Notes under the pieces: generated by a model
The model's database searches: none
Told to the model about the DNA's origin: nothing
What the model saw: the letters and a program-made list of their open reading frames with translations, nothing else
Part shown: one piece after another, positions 43,341 to 52,648 of the stretch
How positions within the stretch are numbered: position 1 is the stretch's first letter
Layout: each line of letters starts with the position of its first letter
Translations under genes and position numbers: made by a program
Assembly (NCBI GenBank): GCA_018335675.1
Contig: JAGXRQ010000097.1
Span: forward strand, 1-53,845
DNA: 53,845 nt
Direction of reading: 5' to 3'
Source: Bacteroidota bacterium
Lineage (GTDB): Bacteria > Bacteroidota > Bacteroidia > Bacteroidales > UBA7960

Positions 43341-44702
43341 TTTATTTAGTAGCAATCGGAAATAATCACCTCTTTCCATAAAGTTTTTAAAAGAATCGTA
43401 GCTTGCAGCAGCCGGCGATAACAAGCATACTTCTCCTGAATTGGTTAATTTTTTAGCAGTATTTACTGCATCTTCAAAACTTGCCAAAAGCATAGAATTT
43501 TTGGTATTAAGCGGATACTTTGAAATCAAAATATTATACATCCTTTTTCCCGCATCGCCAATAAATATTAGATTTTTCACATTATTACCACAGAGATATT
43601 CTATCAAATTATCATAAAAAACACCTCTGTCGAAGCCGCCAAGTATTATGGTAGATGTGTTTGGGAATGTTTCTAAAGCAGCAATAGCAGCTTCAGGAAT
43701 AGTTGAAATAGAATCATTAATAAAAACAGCACCCTTAATATTTGCAACCATTTCCAGTCGGTGCGACAATCCTTTAAAATTTGCAACGCCATCAATTATA
43801 TGTTTTACTTCAATACCTGCTAATAATGCAGCAGCAGAGGCCGCTTGAATATTTATTAGATTATGCTCGCCCTGGAGTTGTCTGTTCTTGCATACATTTT
43901 CTAATATGATTTTTTGGCCGTTAAGCTTAATTATAAGATCATTATAATTGCAAATAACCCCGTTATTATCATTCAAATACAATTTTGACCCATCTCCAAA
44001 AAGCTCTTCCGACGTGTTTTTAATTGCTTCATTATTTCTGTTTACAATGAAATAATCGCCTTTACTTTGCCACCTAACAATATTAAATTTTGCTTCCTGG
44101 TATTCTTTATATCCATTGTAATGATCAAGATGCTCCTGAAATATATTTAAAAGTATGGAAATATGTGGAGATACTTTAATGTTCTCAAGCTGATGACTGC
44201 TCATTTCAAAAGCAATTATTGAATCTTCCTTTATATCGCTGATATAATCAAATGGGGGCAGACCCATATTTCCGGCAAGAATAGAATTTTTTCCTGCTGT
44301 TTTTAAAATATGATAAAGAAGTGAAGTAGTTGTACTTTTCCCTTTTGTTCCTGTAATTCCAATAATCTTTTGTTTGAAAAGATTTATAAAAATTTCTGTT
44401 TGTGATGTAATTTGCGTGCTTTTTTCAACATTAATGTTTTTGAATGAAATTCCCGGGCTCTTAATAACAATATCATAATTGTTTAATCCATCTAAATAAT
44501 CATTTCCTGAATAACACTTTACCAATTCGTCATTTTTAATAGCAAGCTTAACTTTATCAGAAAGGTCGTCTCTTTTGTCAGCAATAGATAATGTGATATT
44601 GGGTAGAAATTTCCTAATAGTTTTATATGTGGATGTTCCCTCAAGACCAAAACCAAGAATTAGAATTTTCTTCCCTTCAAAATAACTTAAAAAATCTTTC
44701 AT
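43338..44702 (-). CDS. murD: MurD-type Mur ligase (MurD2, UDP-MurNAc-L-Ala:glutamate ligase)
   Basis: ATP-dependent ligase of 454 residues that adds glutamate to UDP-MurNAc-L-Ala. N-terminal Rossmann domain (LILGFGLEGTST), central ATPase domain with TGTKGKST (117-124), FEMSSHQLE and the His-rich NIFQEHLDHYN, and C-terminal domain with NDSISTIPEA and LSPAAASYDSFKNFMERG. It lies 3 bp after murL and far from any other cell-wall gene. In Xanthomonas the partner of MurL is MurD2, which uses L-Glu rather than D-Glu; I infer the same here. The amino acid used cannot be read from the sequence. Whether a second, ordinary murD exists elsewhere is unknown. Confidence 0.88.
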   Translation of the reverse strand: MKDFLSYFEGKKILILGFGLEGTSTYKTIRKFLPNITLSIADKRDDLSDKVKLAIKNDELVKCYSGNDYLDGLNNYDIVIKSPGISFKNINVEKSTQITSQTEIFINLFKQKIIGITGTKGKSTTTSLLYHILKTAGKNSILAGNMGLPPFDYISDIKEDSIIAFEMSSHQLENIKVSPHISILLNIFQEHLDHYNGYKEYQEAKFNIVRWQSKGDYFIVNRNNEAIKNTSEELFGDGSKLYLNDNNGVICNYNDLIIKLNGQKIILENVCKNRQLQGEHNLINIQAASAAALLAGIEVKHIIDGVANFKGLSHRLEMVANIKGAVFINDSISTIPEAAIAALETFPNTSTIILGGFDRGVFYDNLIEYLCGNNVKNLIFIGDAGKRMYNILISKYPLNTKNSMLLASFEDAVNTAKKLTNSGEVCLLSPAAASYDSFKNFMERGDYFRLLLNK

Positions 44703-44705
44703 TTG

Positions 44706-46106
44706 CTATATCAGTCTAGAATGTAAATTTTCAATTATGGATTTTAAAGCATTTTCAATATTATTATCCAAAAAGTGCTCATTGTCAAATTCAGTTAAAA
44801 CGCTTTCAATATTGACCCTTGAATCAATATTTGGAAGAATTTGGTTTTTATAATAATCAAGTAAAAAAGGTAGTTTTCCGTTATTCTTTTTCACAAGGTA
44901 TAATAAGGCAGCGTTTACTTCATTGATAGTGCCAACACATTCAAAGGGTTTTTCTTTTGAAAAACCTGTTAGTTGTTCAAAATATCCCTTTAGGTTTTCG
45001 TTATCAAATAGATTACTTCCAAATATTTTCAATAAATCTTCAGAGGATAAAAATGGCGACAGAATGATAAATGTAAACAAGCACTTTGAACAATTGCAAC
45101 ACCAAATGTCGGATTTACTGCCGGCATTACAACTCCTGAAAACCTTGTGATACTTAGTATATCCGGAAAACAATGCTCCAATTTGGAGTTCATTCAAGGG
45201 GCGAAGAAGACTGAAATAATTTACAGAAGGACTTACAAATTCGCAGAAATATTGCCTGAAATCGTTCTCAAACTCAAATGATTTGGAATACTGATGATTA
45301 ATTTTTGTACCGGGGATAGTAGATTCGTTGGCACTCGATTCATTAGATAGTGCAATGTTTTTTATTCCATATAATATTGCATTAAGTGAACAAACAAATG
45401 CAAGCAGAGCGGAAAAAGGTGTATGACCGTTTAAAAATCCTTGATTGTTGAGCTCCAGCAATAATGGATATATTGTTCTCTGCACTTCAATTTTGTTTTC
45501 ATCAGTAAGCTCAGCAGTTTTAAGTACATTTTGAGTTGCGCCCCTGTGATTCACTACAAGAGTTTTATTGGACTTTCCGTAATTCTTAAGGATTTCTAAA
45601 CCAACTATTGAATCTTTGCCACCACCAACAGGAATTAAAAACGAATCACTAAGGTTTATTTTTCTTGTTTTTGGAGTAGGATGGGCATTTTTGCCGTATG
45701 AAAACTTGAATAAGGCATCAGCATTGCAGCGTATTTTATTTGTATAAAAAAATTCGCCCAAACCATTTTTGTAAAGTTTCTTCCAAAAATCCTCCTGTTT
45801 CTTTGTCAGTTTAAACGGCTTAATATGGATTTCGGGCGAGCATGCAGCTTTCCAATAACTAACAAGTTCTATCATTCCGATATTAAATATTGCATTTTGC
45901 AAAAGCTCATCGCATAGTTCGTAATGGAAATGGCTTTTCTTTATGTGAAAGGTGAGCTGTGGATAAAAATTGTATTTATTGTTTAAATTAAAGTGAAATA
46001 TGATAGTAAGCTTGTCGTTAATAAAATTATAATCGAATTTCTCAAAAGTGAATACCGGATATTCTTGTCGTAGCTTTTCGAAGTTGTTAATTGATTTGTG
46101 CGACAT
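44706..46106 (-). CDS. murL: UDP-MurNAc-L-Ala-L-Glu epimerase
   Basis: MurL epimerises the terminal L-Glu of UDP-MurNAc-L-Ala-L-Glu to D-Glu, replacing glutamate racemase. At 466 residues it has the family length. An ATP-pyrophosphatase loop IPVGGGKDS (158-166) is present, with LSNESSANESTIPGT, NHQYSKSFEFENDF, FSLLRPLNEL, the cysteine set C326, C336, C337, C339, C342 (SCN, WCCNCSKC) and KPFECVG, all landmarks of Xanthomonas MurL as I know it. ATG 46106 is chosen; an upstream in-frame TTG at 46115 is less likely. MurD follows 3 bp downstream, the expected partner. No signal peptide. Confidence 0.93.
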   Translation of the reverse strand: MSHKSINNFEKLRQEYPVFTFEKFDYNFINDKLTIIFHFNLNNKYNFYPQLTFHIKKSHFHYELCDELLQNAIFNIGMIELVSYWKAACSPEIHIKPFKLTKKQEDFWKKLYKNGLGEFFYTNKIRCNADALFKFSYGKNAHPTPKTRKINLSDSFLIPVGGGKDSIVGLEILKNYGKSNKTLVVNHRGATQNVLKTAELTDENKIEVQRTIYPLLLELNNQGFLNGHTPFSALLAFVCSLNAILYGIKNIALSNESSANESTIPGTKINHQYSKSFEFENDFRQYFCEFVSPSVNYFSLLRPLNELQIGALFSGYTKYHKVFRSCNAGSKSDIWCCNCSKCLFTFIILSPFLSSEDLLKIFGSNLFDNENLKGYFEQLTGFSKEKPFECVGTINEVNAALLYLVKKNNGKLPFLLDYYKNQILPNIDSRVNIESVLTEFDNEHFLDNNIENALKSIIENLHSRLI

Positions 46107-46176
46107 AATGAACAATGATAACTTTTTTTTTGTTAATGGATTTAGAAAGTTTTCGTAAAAGTAAGAAATATTGATT

Positions 46177-46184
46177 TATATTTG
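46177..46184 (+). promoter_or_regulatory. Possible -7 box for yqgE
   Basis: TATATTTG, 33 bp before the yqgE start. The -33 region has only a TTTC at 22 bp. Confidence 0.4.
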
Positions 46185-46216
46185 GTACGAATGCTTTTGC
46201 AACAAATTATAAAAAA

Positions 46217-46789
46217 ATGAAAATGCCTAAAAGATTTGTAGAACCTTCACAAGGAAGATTGTTGTTAAGTGAACCCGCACTGAGTGATAATTACTTTTCA
46301 CGCAGTGTGGTATTACTTGTGGAGCACTCTGAAACAGAAGGTAGTGTGGGCTTAATATTAAATAAGCCTATTAATATGAAGCTTAATGAGGTTGCCAAAG
46401 ATTTCCCATCTATTGATTTCCCTATTTACCTTGGAGGTCCTGTTCATCCGGATAGATTGTTTTATCTGCATACAAAAGGAGAATTAGTGTCGGGAAGTAT
46501 TAAAGTATTTAATGATTTATTTTGGGGAGGTGATATTACAAAAGTTGTTGAATTAATTGAAAATAAGCAACTTAATAAGTCTCAGGTTAGATTTTTCATA
46601 GGTTATTCCGGTTGGAGTGTTGGACAGCTGGATAATGAATTAGCTGAAAAATCATGGATTGTATCAATGACGAATAAAAAAAGCATAATGGGTCCAAATC
46701 CTGAAAAACTTTGGAGTGAACTAATTAAGCAAATGGGAAGCGATTATGCTATTTGGGCTAACTTTCCTGCAGACCCAATTCTAAACTAA
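46217..46789 (+). CDS. yqgE: YqgE/AlgH-family protein
   Basis: Cytosolic protein of 190 residues, full length for the YqgE/AlgH family: GRLLLSEPALSDNYFSRSVV at the start, GSVGLILNKP, FPIYLGGPVHPDRLFYLH and the IGYSGWSVGQLDNEL motif. The family function is unsettled, though a role in regulation has been proposed. It is divergent from murL with about 110 bp between, and converges on the next gene with 10 bp between stops. Confidence 0.93.
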   Translation: MKMPKRFVEPSQGRLLLSEPALSDNYFSRSVVLLVEHSETEGSVGLILNKPINMKLNEVAKDFPSIDFPIYLGGPVHPDRLFYLHTKGELVSGSIKVFNDLFWGGDITKVVELIENKQLNKSQVRFFIGYSGWSVGQLDNELAEKSWIVSMTNKKSIMGPNPEKLWSELIKQMGSDYAIWANFPADPILN

Positions 46790-46799
46790 CTCAACTTTC

Positions 46800-47636
46800 T
46801 TATCTGGAAATATTCTTGAAATCTGATGATAAAAATGCATCAGGTTTTTGCTTGTCAACTTCGTGCGAATGAGTGTACAAAATATGAGCATCTTTAACGG
46901 TTACGATAAATTTCCATGTTTTGCCTTTTCCATATTGAAGAGTATCTTCCGGACCAATTTTGTGTAGAATTGCCACATCCTCTCTCTGTTCTGTAATTGC
47001 TTGCTGAATTTCATCTCTTGTTACAATTTTTACTGTATAAGGATAATATTGAGCAATTTTTTCAACAGTATTAACATCAGGTGCAAGTTCGTCTTCTAAG
47101 AGCCAAAGTTCCATGTTTTTCACTTGTCCGTCTTTTACTTCCAATAACTTTGTAAGGCTGAAATTTCTGATTAAAGATCTTTCTAATGCCTGTCGTTGCA
47201 TATATTGAACGAAGATGCCCATTTTATAAAGGTAATTGTCTTCGTCTATATCTCTGTACGAAAGTGGAACTGACCCAAGATCAGGCATTTTGTCAAAATC
47301 TTTTGTTGGATGACCCATTACGAAATTCAAAAACTGATATACATGGGGAAGGTTTTCTTGTTTAATATCTGCTAAGATTATAAACGAGTACTTATTATCA
47401 TTCCTCTTCTTTTCAAATTCTTGAAAAGTAATAACATCAAATGGAGTTATTGTCCAGAATCTTTGCATTTCCTCAAAAAGCCTTTGATTATAATCAGCAA
47501 AAGGATTTTGATCTTTTACTAACAGAGTAGTACTTTTCTTAAAATTGTCGTAATCCTTTTTTTTTGCTGTTCTTATTTGGGCGGTTGCGGTAACGCAGAA
47601 TAGCATTGCTGTGGCTATTATTAATAATCGTTTCAT
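46800..47636 (-). CDS. Exported protein of unknown function
   Basis: Protein of 278 residues with a signal peptide (about 1-19, cleavage after ATAQ) and no lipobox. The mature part is mixed alpha/beta, with a thioredoxin- or Rossmann-like rhythm (YSFIILADIKQENLPHVYQF, MELWLLEDELAPDVNTVEK). Charged stretches and no cysteines argue against a redox thioredoxin. I do not recognise a family. It is probably periplasmic. It lies 68 bp downstream of aroK on the same strand. Confidence 0.75.
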   Translation of the reverse strand: MKRLLIIATAMLFCVTATAQIRTAKKKDYDNFKKSTTLLVKDQNPFADYNQRLFEEMQRFWTITPFDVITFQEFEKKRNDNKYSFIILADIKQENLPHVYQFLNFVMGHPTKDFDKMPDLGSVPLSYRDIDEDNYLYKMGIFVQYMQRQALERSLIRNFSLTKLLEVKDGQVKNMELWLLEDELAPDVNTVEKIAQYYPYTVKIVTRDEIQQAITEQREDVAILHKIGPEDTLQYGKGKTWKFIVTVKDAHILYTHSHEVDKQKPDAFLSSDFKNISR

Positions 47637-47704
47637 AATTATTGATTGTTTGTTGTGTAAACTATGTCGAAGTTATAAATTTTTCTGTTAATAAAAATGT
47701 TTTT

Positions 47705-48220
47705 TTAAAATGATAAATCTTGACCAAAAATCAATGAGATTATATGTTCAGGTTTTGCATTTTCTCCTTTTATAATGCAATTGGCTCTTAAATAATGATG
47801 CTCTCTTTGGTTTAGTAATTCTGTTACTTTTTCATGTAGTTCTTTCCCTGTTTTGTTTTTAATTAGAGGTCGAATATGATTAGAATCCTGTAGTCTTTTC
47901 GCCAAACTTGCAGGACTCATTTTCAGATAAACTGATGTTCCCATTTTTAGAATGCTATCCATATTATCAAAGAAACAAGGAGTGCCGCCTCCGGTTGCTA
48001 TGATAATATTATCATAATCTGACATAGATAGCAATGCATCTCTTTCAATTTGCCTGAAAACATCTTCACCATTATTTTCGATAATATTCGGAATTTTTTT
48101 ACTTGTTTTTTCCTCAATGAAATTATCCAAATCCAGAAAATCAAAACCTACTCTTCTCGCAAGGCGCTTACCAAGAGACGACTTTCCACTCCCCATAAAT
48201 CCTATCAGAAATATGCGCAT
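47705..48220 (-). CDS. aroK: Shikimate kinase
   Basis: Phosphorylates shikimate in the aromatic amino acid pathway. At 171 residues it has the family length. P-loop GFMGSGKSS (7-15), shikimate-binding DLDNFIEEK, the FRQIERDAL segment, ATGGGTPCF and the lid region HIRPLIKN are all present, in the order expected. It is transcribed away from the polysaccharide genes, with TATATTTG at 48257-48264 as a possible -7 box. Confidence 0.96.
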   Translation of the reverse strand: MRIFLIGFMGSGKSSLGKRLARRVGFDFLDLDNFIEEKTSKKIPNIIENNGEDVFRQIERDALLSMSDYDNIIIATGGGTPCFFDNMDSILKMGTSVYLKMSPASLAKRLQDSNHIRPLIKNKTGKELHEKVTELLNQREHHYLRANCIIKGENAKPEHIISLIFGQDLSF

Positions 48221-48256
48221 ATGATTTAATAAACAAGTTATTATTGATAAACATCA

Positions 48257-48264
48257 CAAATATA
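48257..48264 (-). promoter_or_regulatory. Possible -7 box for aroK
   Basis: TATATTTG on the minus strand, about 37 bp upstream of the aroK start. No good -33 box. Confidence 0.35.
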
Positions 48265-48342
48265 CTTCAAATCTTAACCTGATATAATAAAATTACTATT
48301 GTTTAAAATACGTAATTTCGCGGTTTGAATTATTTTTTCAAA

Positions 48343-48350
48343 TACATTTG
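48343..48350 (+). promoter_or_regulatory. Possible -7 box for the polysaccharide genes
   Basis: TACATTTG fits TAnnTTTG and lies 27 bp before the flippase start. A TTTG at 48324-48327 leaves a 15-bp spacer, shorter than usual. Confidence 0.45.
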
Positions 48351-48376
48351 GTAATTAATTTCAATAAAACCGTCTG

Positions 48377-49651
48377 ATGATTAGAAAGTATTTTCAGGGT
48401 TCAGACCTATTTTCAAATATAATTACTCTTGTTTTCGGGACTTTCCTGGCGCAGATGATTCCTATATTGCTTCAATCTGTTTTAAGAAGAATATATTCTC
48501 CGGAAGACTTTGGAGCAATCGCGGTTTTCATTAGCATAACAGCAATATTTGTAATTTTCTCCACATTACGATATGAAATGGCAATCAACCTGCCAAAGAA
48601 GAAGGCCGATGCTGTTAACCTTGTATTTCTTTCTCTTTTCATTAGTTTTATTTTTAATGCGATTTTGTTTATTGCAGTAATTATATTAAAAGAACAGATT
48701 GCTTCAATATTGAATCTTTCTTCAGAATACTCTTATATATTGTACTTTTCGCCTGTAAGTATATTTTTATTCAGTTCTTATCAGACAATTAATTATTATC
48801 TGGTTAGAGAAAAGGCATTTAAGGCTATTTCGGCAAATAAAGTTTCAAGAAGAATCGCAGAAGGCGTTGCTCAAACCGGACTGGGGGTTACAGGCAAGTC
48901 TTACGGATTGCTTGCCGGTGATATATTCGGTCACCTTATTAATAATGTTACAGGCTGGTATCAGGTAATCCGAAAAGGATTTACCATCAGGGTTTTTTCT
49001 TTTAAAAGACAAAAAGAACTGGCTGTTACTTATAAAGAGTTTCCTTTAATCAATCTGATACCCTCATTCTTTAATGCTATTTGTCTTAATATGGTGGTTA
49101 TTTTAATTGCTATGTTTTACTCTGAGGAAGTTGTCGGTTTTTTTGACCTTACTAGACTTGTTTTAGCAGTTCCAGCTGCAATGCTAACACTTAGCATCTC
49201 ACAAGTGCTGTTGCAGAATATTTCTCAAAAAAATCAGAAGAAGGAGAGTATTATAGCAGACATTAAGAAACTCATTATATTGCTGACAGTAATAGGTGTT
49301 ACCATGATTTTCGTAATTCTGGTATTGGCACCTTGGGCTTTTAGCATTTATGCGGGCGAAGCCTATTATACTTCAGGTATATATGCGCAAATACTTGTTC
49401 CTGCAGCAGCAATTAAGATAATTGTTTCGCCAATAAGCATTATTTTCGTTGCTCTTAAAAGAATCAAAATAATTAGCATCTGGCAAATTGCTAATTTTAT
49501 TTTGCTCTGCTGCCTTTATTTTTTCAGGCATCTTGATGTAGTTGATTTTTTGAAAGTATATGTTTTGATGGATGTGGTATCTTATGTAGTATTCTTTATA
49601 TTGATAATGAGGCTTGTAAGAAAATATGAAAGTTGTATAAAAGTGGAGTAG
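48377..49651 (+). CDS. Polysaccharide flippase (MATE/Wzx-like)
   Basis: Polytopic membrane protein of 424 residues with about 12 predicted helices, matching the oligosaccharide flippase and O-antigen transporter group (Polysacc_synt family). The first helix contains a GTFLAQMIPILLQ-type start and RRIYSPEDFGAIAVF loop. It would flip lipid-linked repeat units across the inner membrane. It is the first of four plus-strand genes that look like a surface-polysaccharide module. The spacing to the next gene is 30 bp. Confidence 0.88.
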   Translation: MIRKYFQGSDLFSNIITLVFGTFLAQMIPILLQSVLRRIYSPEDFGAIAVFISITAIFVIFSTLRYEMAINLPKKKADAVNLVFLSLFISFIFNAILFIAVIILKEQIASILNLSSEYSYILYFSPVSIFLFSSYQTINYYLVREKAFKAISANKVSRRIAEGVAQTGLGVTGKSYGLLAGDIFGHLINNVTGWYQVIRKGFTIRVFSFKRQKELAVTYKEFPLINLIPSFFNAICLNMVVILIAMFYSEEVVGFFDLTRLVLAVPAAMLTLSISQVLLQNISQKNQKKESIIADIKKLIILLTVIGVTMIFVILVLAPWAFSIYAGEAYYTSGIYAQILVPAAAIKIIVSPISIIFVALKRIKIISIWQIANFILLCCLYFFRHLDVVDFLKVYVLMDVVSYVVFFILIMRLVRKYESCIKVE

Positions 49652-49681
49652 AAGCTGATTTCTTCTTAAGTAAAATAAAAT

Positions 49682-51277
49682 ATGGTCGAAGCAGAAATAA
49701 ATACCGCAAATAAAAGACAACAGATCCACTTCTGGATTTATTTTGTTGGACTTTGTCTGTTTGTAGTTTCGATTCCCACTTCTCCATATATGATTACGGT
49801 TAGCCAAATTATAATAGGGCTAAACTGGATTGCTGAAGGACGCTTTAATTCAAAAATGCAGAAGTTTCTGGATAATAAACCTGCTGTAGTTTTTTCTCTT
49901 ATTTACTTTTTGTTTGTGGTAGGGCTGCTATGGACCAACAATTATAAAAATGCCTTCCAAAACGATTTATTACACAAACTCCCCACATTTACCTTAACTC
50001 TCTTTATAGTTTCGTCAAAAAGCCTGAAAATAAATCAAATTAGATTTCTGATATTAATGTTTATCGCTTCAGTATTGACTGTTTCTTTTATTGGAACATA
50101 TAATTTACTGTTTGCAGACTTGGCTACTTACAGGTACATTTTACCATATGGCTCACACATATATTATAGTTTGATGCTTATTATGTCGGCATTTATGCTG
50201 CCGTGGATAATTAAGCAAATTACTGACAAGAAAAAGTTTTTAATACTATCGCTGGTTTTGTCAATATGGATGATAATATTCTTGTTCTTATTAAGATCTC
50301 TATCCGGAATTGCTTCACTTTCAGGAGTGTTTGTGTTTATGGTTATTTGGTTTGTTTTTAAGATTAAGAATTTGGCTGTGAGAATTACTATAACTGTTGT
50401 TTTTCTTTTAGTAATTGTTTCTTCAACATTTGTGTTTAATTACATATATGAAAAAGCTGCCAATGTTGTTCATTATGAATTTGAGAAGCTTGAAACACAT
50501 ACTGCTGAAGGAAATGAATATGTTAATGACACAACAAAAACTTTGAGAGAAAATGGCCATCTTGTTTTTATTTATATTTCTGAAGTTGAATTAAGAGAAG
50601 AATGGAATGCAATAAGCGAGATTGATTTTAATGGAAAAACTTCCAATCAGCAAATTCTGAAGTATAATTTATACAGGTATATGGCTTCAAAAGGTTTTAA
50701 GAAAGACCGTGAGCATTTTAAATTGCTTGAAGAATCCGATATCAGAGCAATTGAAGATGGTGTGCCTAATTATTTATATGTAAATTGGCCGGGTATTTTT
50801 CAGCGGATACATCAAACTATTGCAGGCACTTTTATTTTTAAGGAGACACAAAACCCCGAATGGAGTACTTTTGCTCAAAGAATAGACTTGTGGCAAGCGT
50901 CAATCACTGCTATTAAAAAATATCCGGTAATTGGATGGGGCACTGGCGACCTTTTTGAAGCAGTTCAATTCGGATTAGTAGAGAATGGATCATATTATTA
51001 TGTTGGCCAAGATGTAAAACCTCATAATCAGTTTTTACTTATTTTGATATCTTTGGGATTTGTTGGATTATTATTGTTTATCGGTTTTTATACATTTACT
51101 GTTGTAAAATCCAAAGGTTATAAAGTGTTGTATTTCAATATATTTTTAGTAGCATACGGGATTAATATGTTTGGAAATAATCCTATTGATGCGCAATTAG
51201 GACAATCGTTATTCGTATTCTTTACTGTATTGTTCTGTTTTTTATATCCCCGAAAAAATGACGAAAAAGTCTTTTAA
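49682..51277 (+). CDS. O-antigen ligase-family membrane protein
   Basis: Membrane protein of 531 residues with about 11 helices and one large periplasmic loop (about 260-410). The loop ends in the O-antigen ligase motif region (VIGWGTGDLFEA and DVKPHNQFLLILISLGFVG), the WaaL/Wzy_C signature, with the conserved His of PHNQF. It either joins the polymer to its lipid anchor or polymerises it. It lies between the flippase and another polytopic protein, so one of the two is probably the polymerase. Confidence 0.85.
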   Translation: MVEAEINTANKRQQIHFWIYFVGLCLFVVSIPTSPYMITVSQIIIGLNWIAEGRFNSKMQKFLDNKPAVVFSLIYFLFVVGLLWTNNYKNAFQNDLLHKLPTFTLTLFIVSSKSLKINQIRFLILMFIASVLTVSFIGTYNLLFADLATYRYILPYGSHIYYSLMLIMSAFMLPWIIKQITDKKKFLILSLVLSIWMIIFLFLLRSLSGIASLSGVFVFMVIWFVFKIKNLAVRITITVVFLLVIVSSTFVFNYIYEKAANVVHYEFEKLETHTAEGNEYVNDTTKTLRENGHLVFIYISEVELREEWNAISEIDFNGKTSNQQILKYNLYRYMASKGFKKDREHFKLLEESDIRAIEDGVPNYLYVNWPGIFQRIHQTIAGTFIFKETQNPEWSTFAQRIDLWQASITAIKKYPVIGWGTGDLFEAVQFGLVENGSYYYVGQDVKPHNQFLLILISLGFVGLLLFIGFYTFTVVKSKGYKVLYFNIFLVAYGINMFGNNPIDAQLGQSLFVFFTVLFCFLYPRKNDEKVF

Positions 51278-51310
51278 TAGGATAATTTTAATTGTTGAAT
51301 TTCATTTTGT

Positions 51311-52603
51311 ATGAGCGTATTAAGATTTCCGGTATATAGATTACATCTGGCTTTTGTTCAGATAGCCATCTTCATTGCTCTATTCATTACATACAAATTA
51401 ATTATAAATCCGGTTTACGAATATAGCGGCTTCAGTGCCGATTTTTCTGCTGAAACTTTAGTAATTTCCTGCGTTTTGATGTCGTTTCTGCTTTTTATCG
51501 GACTATATATAAGAAATGAGTTTTTATATGCTTGCTGGCAAATTTTGTTTTTGTTTATGTTCCCGGGTACTGCAGTATTTCAAGTATACAACAGTGTTTC
51601 CATAAACCCATTATTTGCAGTTAGTCTTTTTCTTTTCATATTAGCTTTTAGCGATGTGCTTAGTTTTAGAATTAAAGGATTTTCATTAAATATTAATGAA
51701 AATGACAGAAATCTTTATGCTTTCTTATTGATAGTATTATTGATGATATTGCCGTTTGTACTCTATTTGCCATACATAAATTTGAAAAACCTATTTTTTA
51801 TTGATATATATAAAACCCGACTAATTTTCAGAGAAGTACAATCTTCAATATCCGGTTATTTGTATTCACCATTGTCAAGAGTTGCTTTGCCGGCTCTAAT
51901 TGTTATCTCAATTGCAAGGAAAAAGTGGCTATTGTTAGTGTTTTCTGCGTTTTTATTAATTTATCTTTTTTTATGCGGAGCTCAGAAGGGTGTTTTTATA
52001 GGATTGATTGCAGCTCTGTTGTTTATTGTGGGAACATATAAGTTTAAACCTTTGTTTTTTAGTTATTTAGTGCTTGGGTTGACTGTTCTGGGGATAATGG
52101 TATTTATAATAGGAAATTATTTGCAGCTTGATGCTTCAATCAGTAATTCAATCACCGGTGTTTTTATAAGAAGGGTGTTTTTTGTGCCCCCAATGCTTGA
52201 TGCAGTATATTACGAACATTTTGCCGATACATATTTGTATTATTCTCACAGCTTTCCGATGAATTTATTTGTTGATTATCCTCTAGAAAAAGACTTGTCT
52301 ATGTACATCGGACAGGATGTTTTGAATTATATTGATATGAGAGCTAATGTAGGCGTTGTTACTGAATCATTTGTAAGTCTTGGATATTTTGGGGTTGTGA
52401 TAATCTCTTTTATTTTTATGATAATTTTCAGTTTTTTGAAGAATCTTAATATTGAACCAATGTACTTCGGAATTATATTCGTTTATCTGTTTCAGATGAA
52501 TTCATCGTATTTTCCTGTATTATTAGCAACTCACGGATTGTTATTTATGGTTCTTTTCTTTTGGTTGTTTTTGAATAACAAAAAATCGATTAATTTAGAA
52601 TGA
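51311..52603 (+). CDS. Polytopic membrane protein, putative Wzy polymerase
   Basis: Membrane protein of 430 residues with about 12 hydrophobic helices and no clear family motif. The large loop between late helices (YYEHFADTYLYYSHSFPMNL, DYPLEKDLSMYIGQDV) and the position between a ligase-like protein and a glycosyltransferase are typical of O-antigen or exopolysaccharide polymerases, which share little sequence. I infer that role from topology and context only. Confidence 0.7.
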   Translation: MSVLRFPVYRLHLAFVQIAIFIALFITYKLIINPVYEYSGFSADFSAETLVISCVLMSFLLFIGLYIRNEFLYACWQILFLFMFPGTAVFQVYNSVSINPLFAVSLFLFILAFSDVLSFRIKGFSLNINENDRNLYAFLLIVLLMILPFVLYLPYINLKNLFFIDIYKTRLIFREVQSSISGYLYSPLSRVALPALIVISIARKKWLLLVFSAFLLIYLFLCGAQKGVFIGLIAALLFIVGTYKFKPLFFSYLVLGLTVLGIMVFIIGNYLQLDASISNSITGVFIRRVFFVPPMLDAVYYEHFADTYLYYSHSFPMNLFVDYPLEKDLSMYIGQDVLNYIDMRANVGVVTESFVSLGYFGVVIISFIFMIIFSFLKNLNIEPMYFGIIFVYLFQMNSSYFPVLLATHGLLFMVLFFWLFLNNKKSINLE

Positions 52604-52648
52604 GAATTATATTATTAGTTATTGTAAAATTGAAAAACTAAAGTCATT

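Noticed and set aside
49373-49807. Minus-strand frames over the flippase and ligase genes
   Set aside because: Antisense shadows of two well-supported membrane protein genes.
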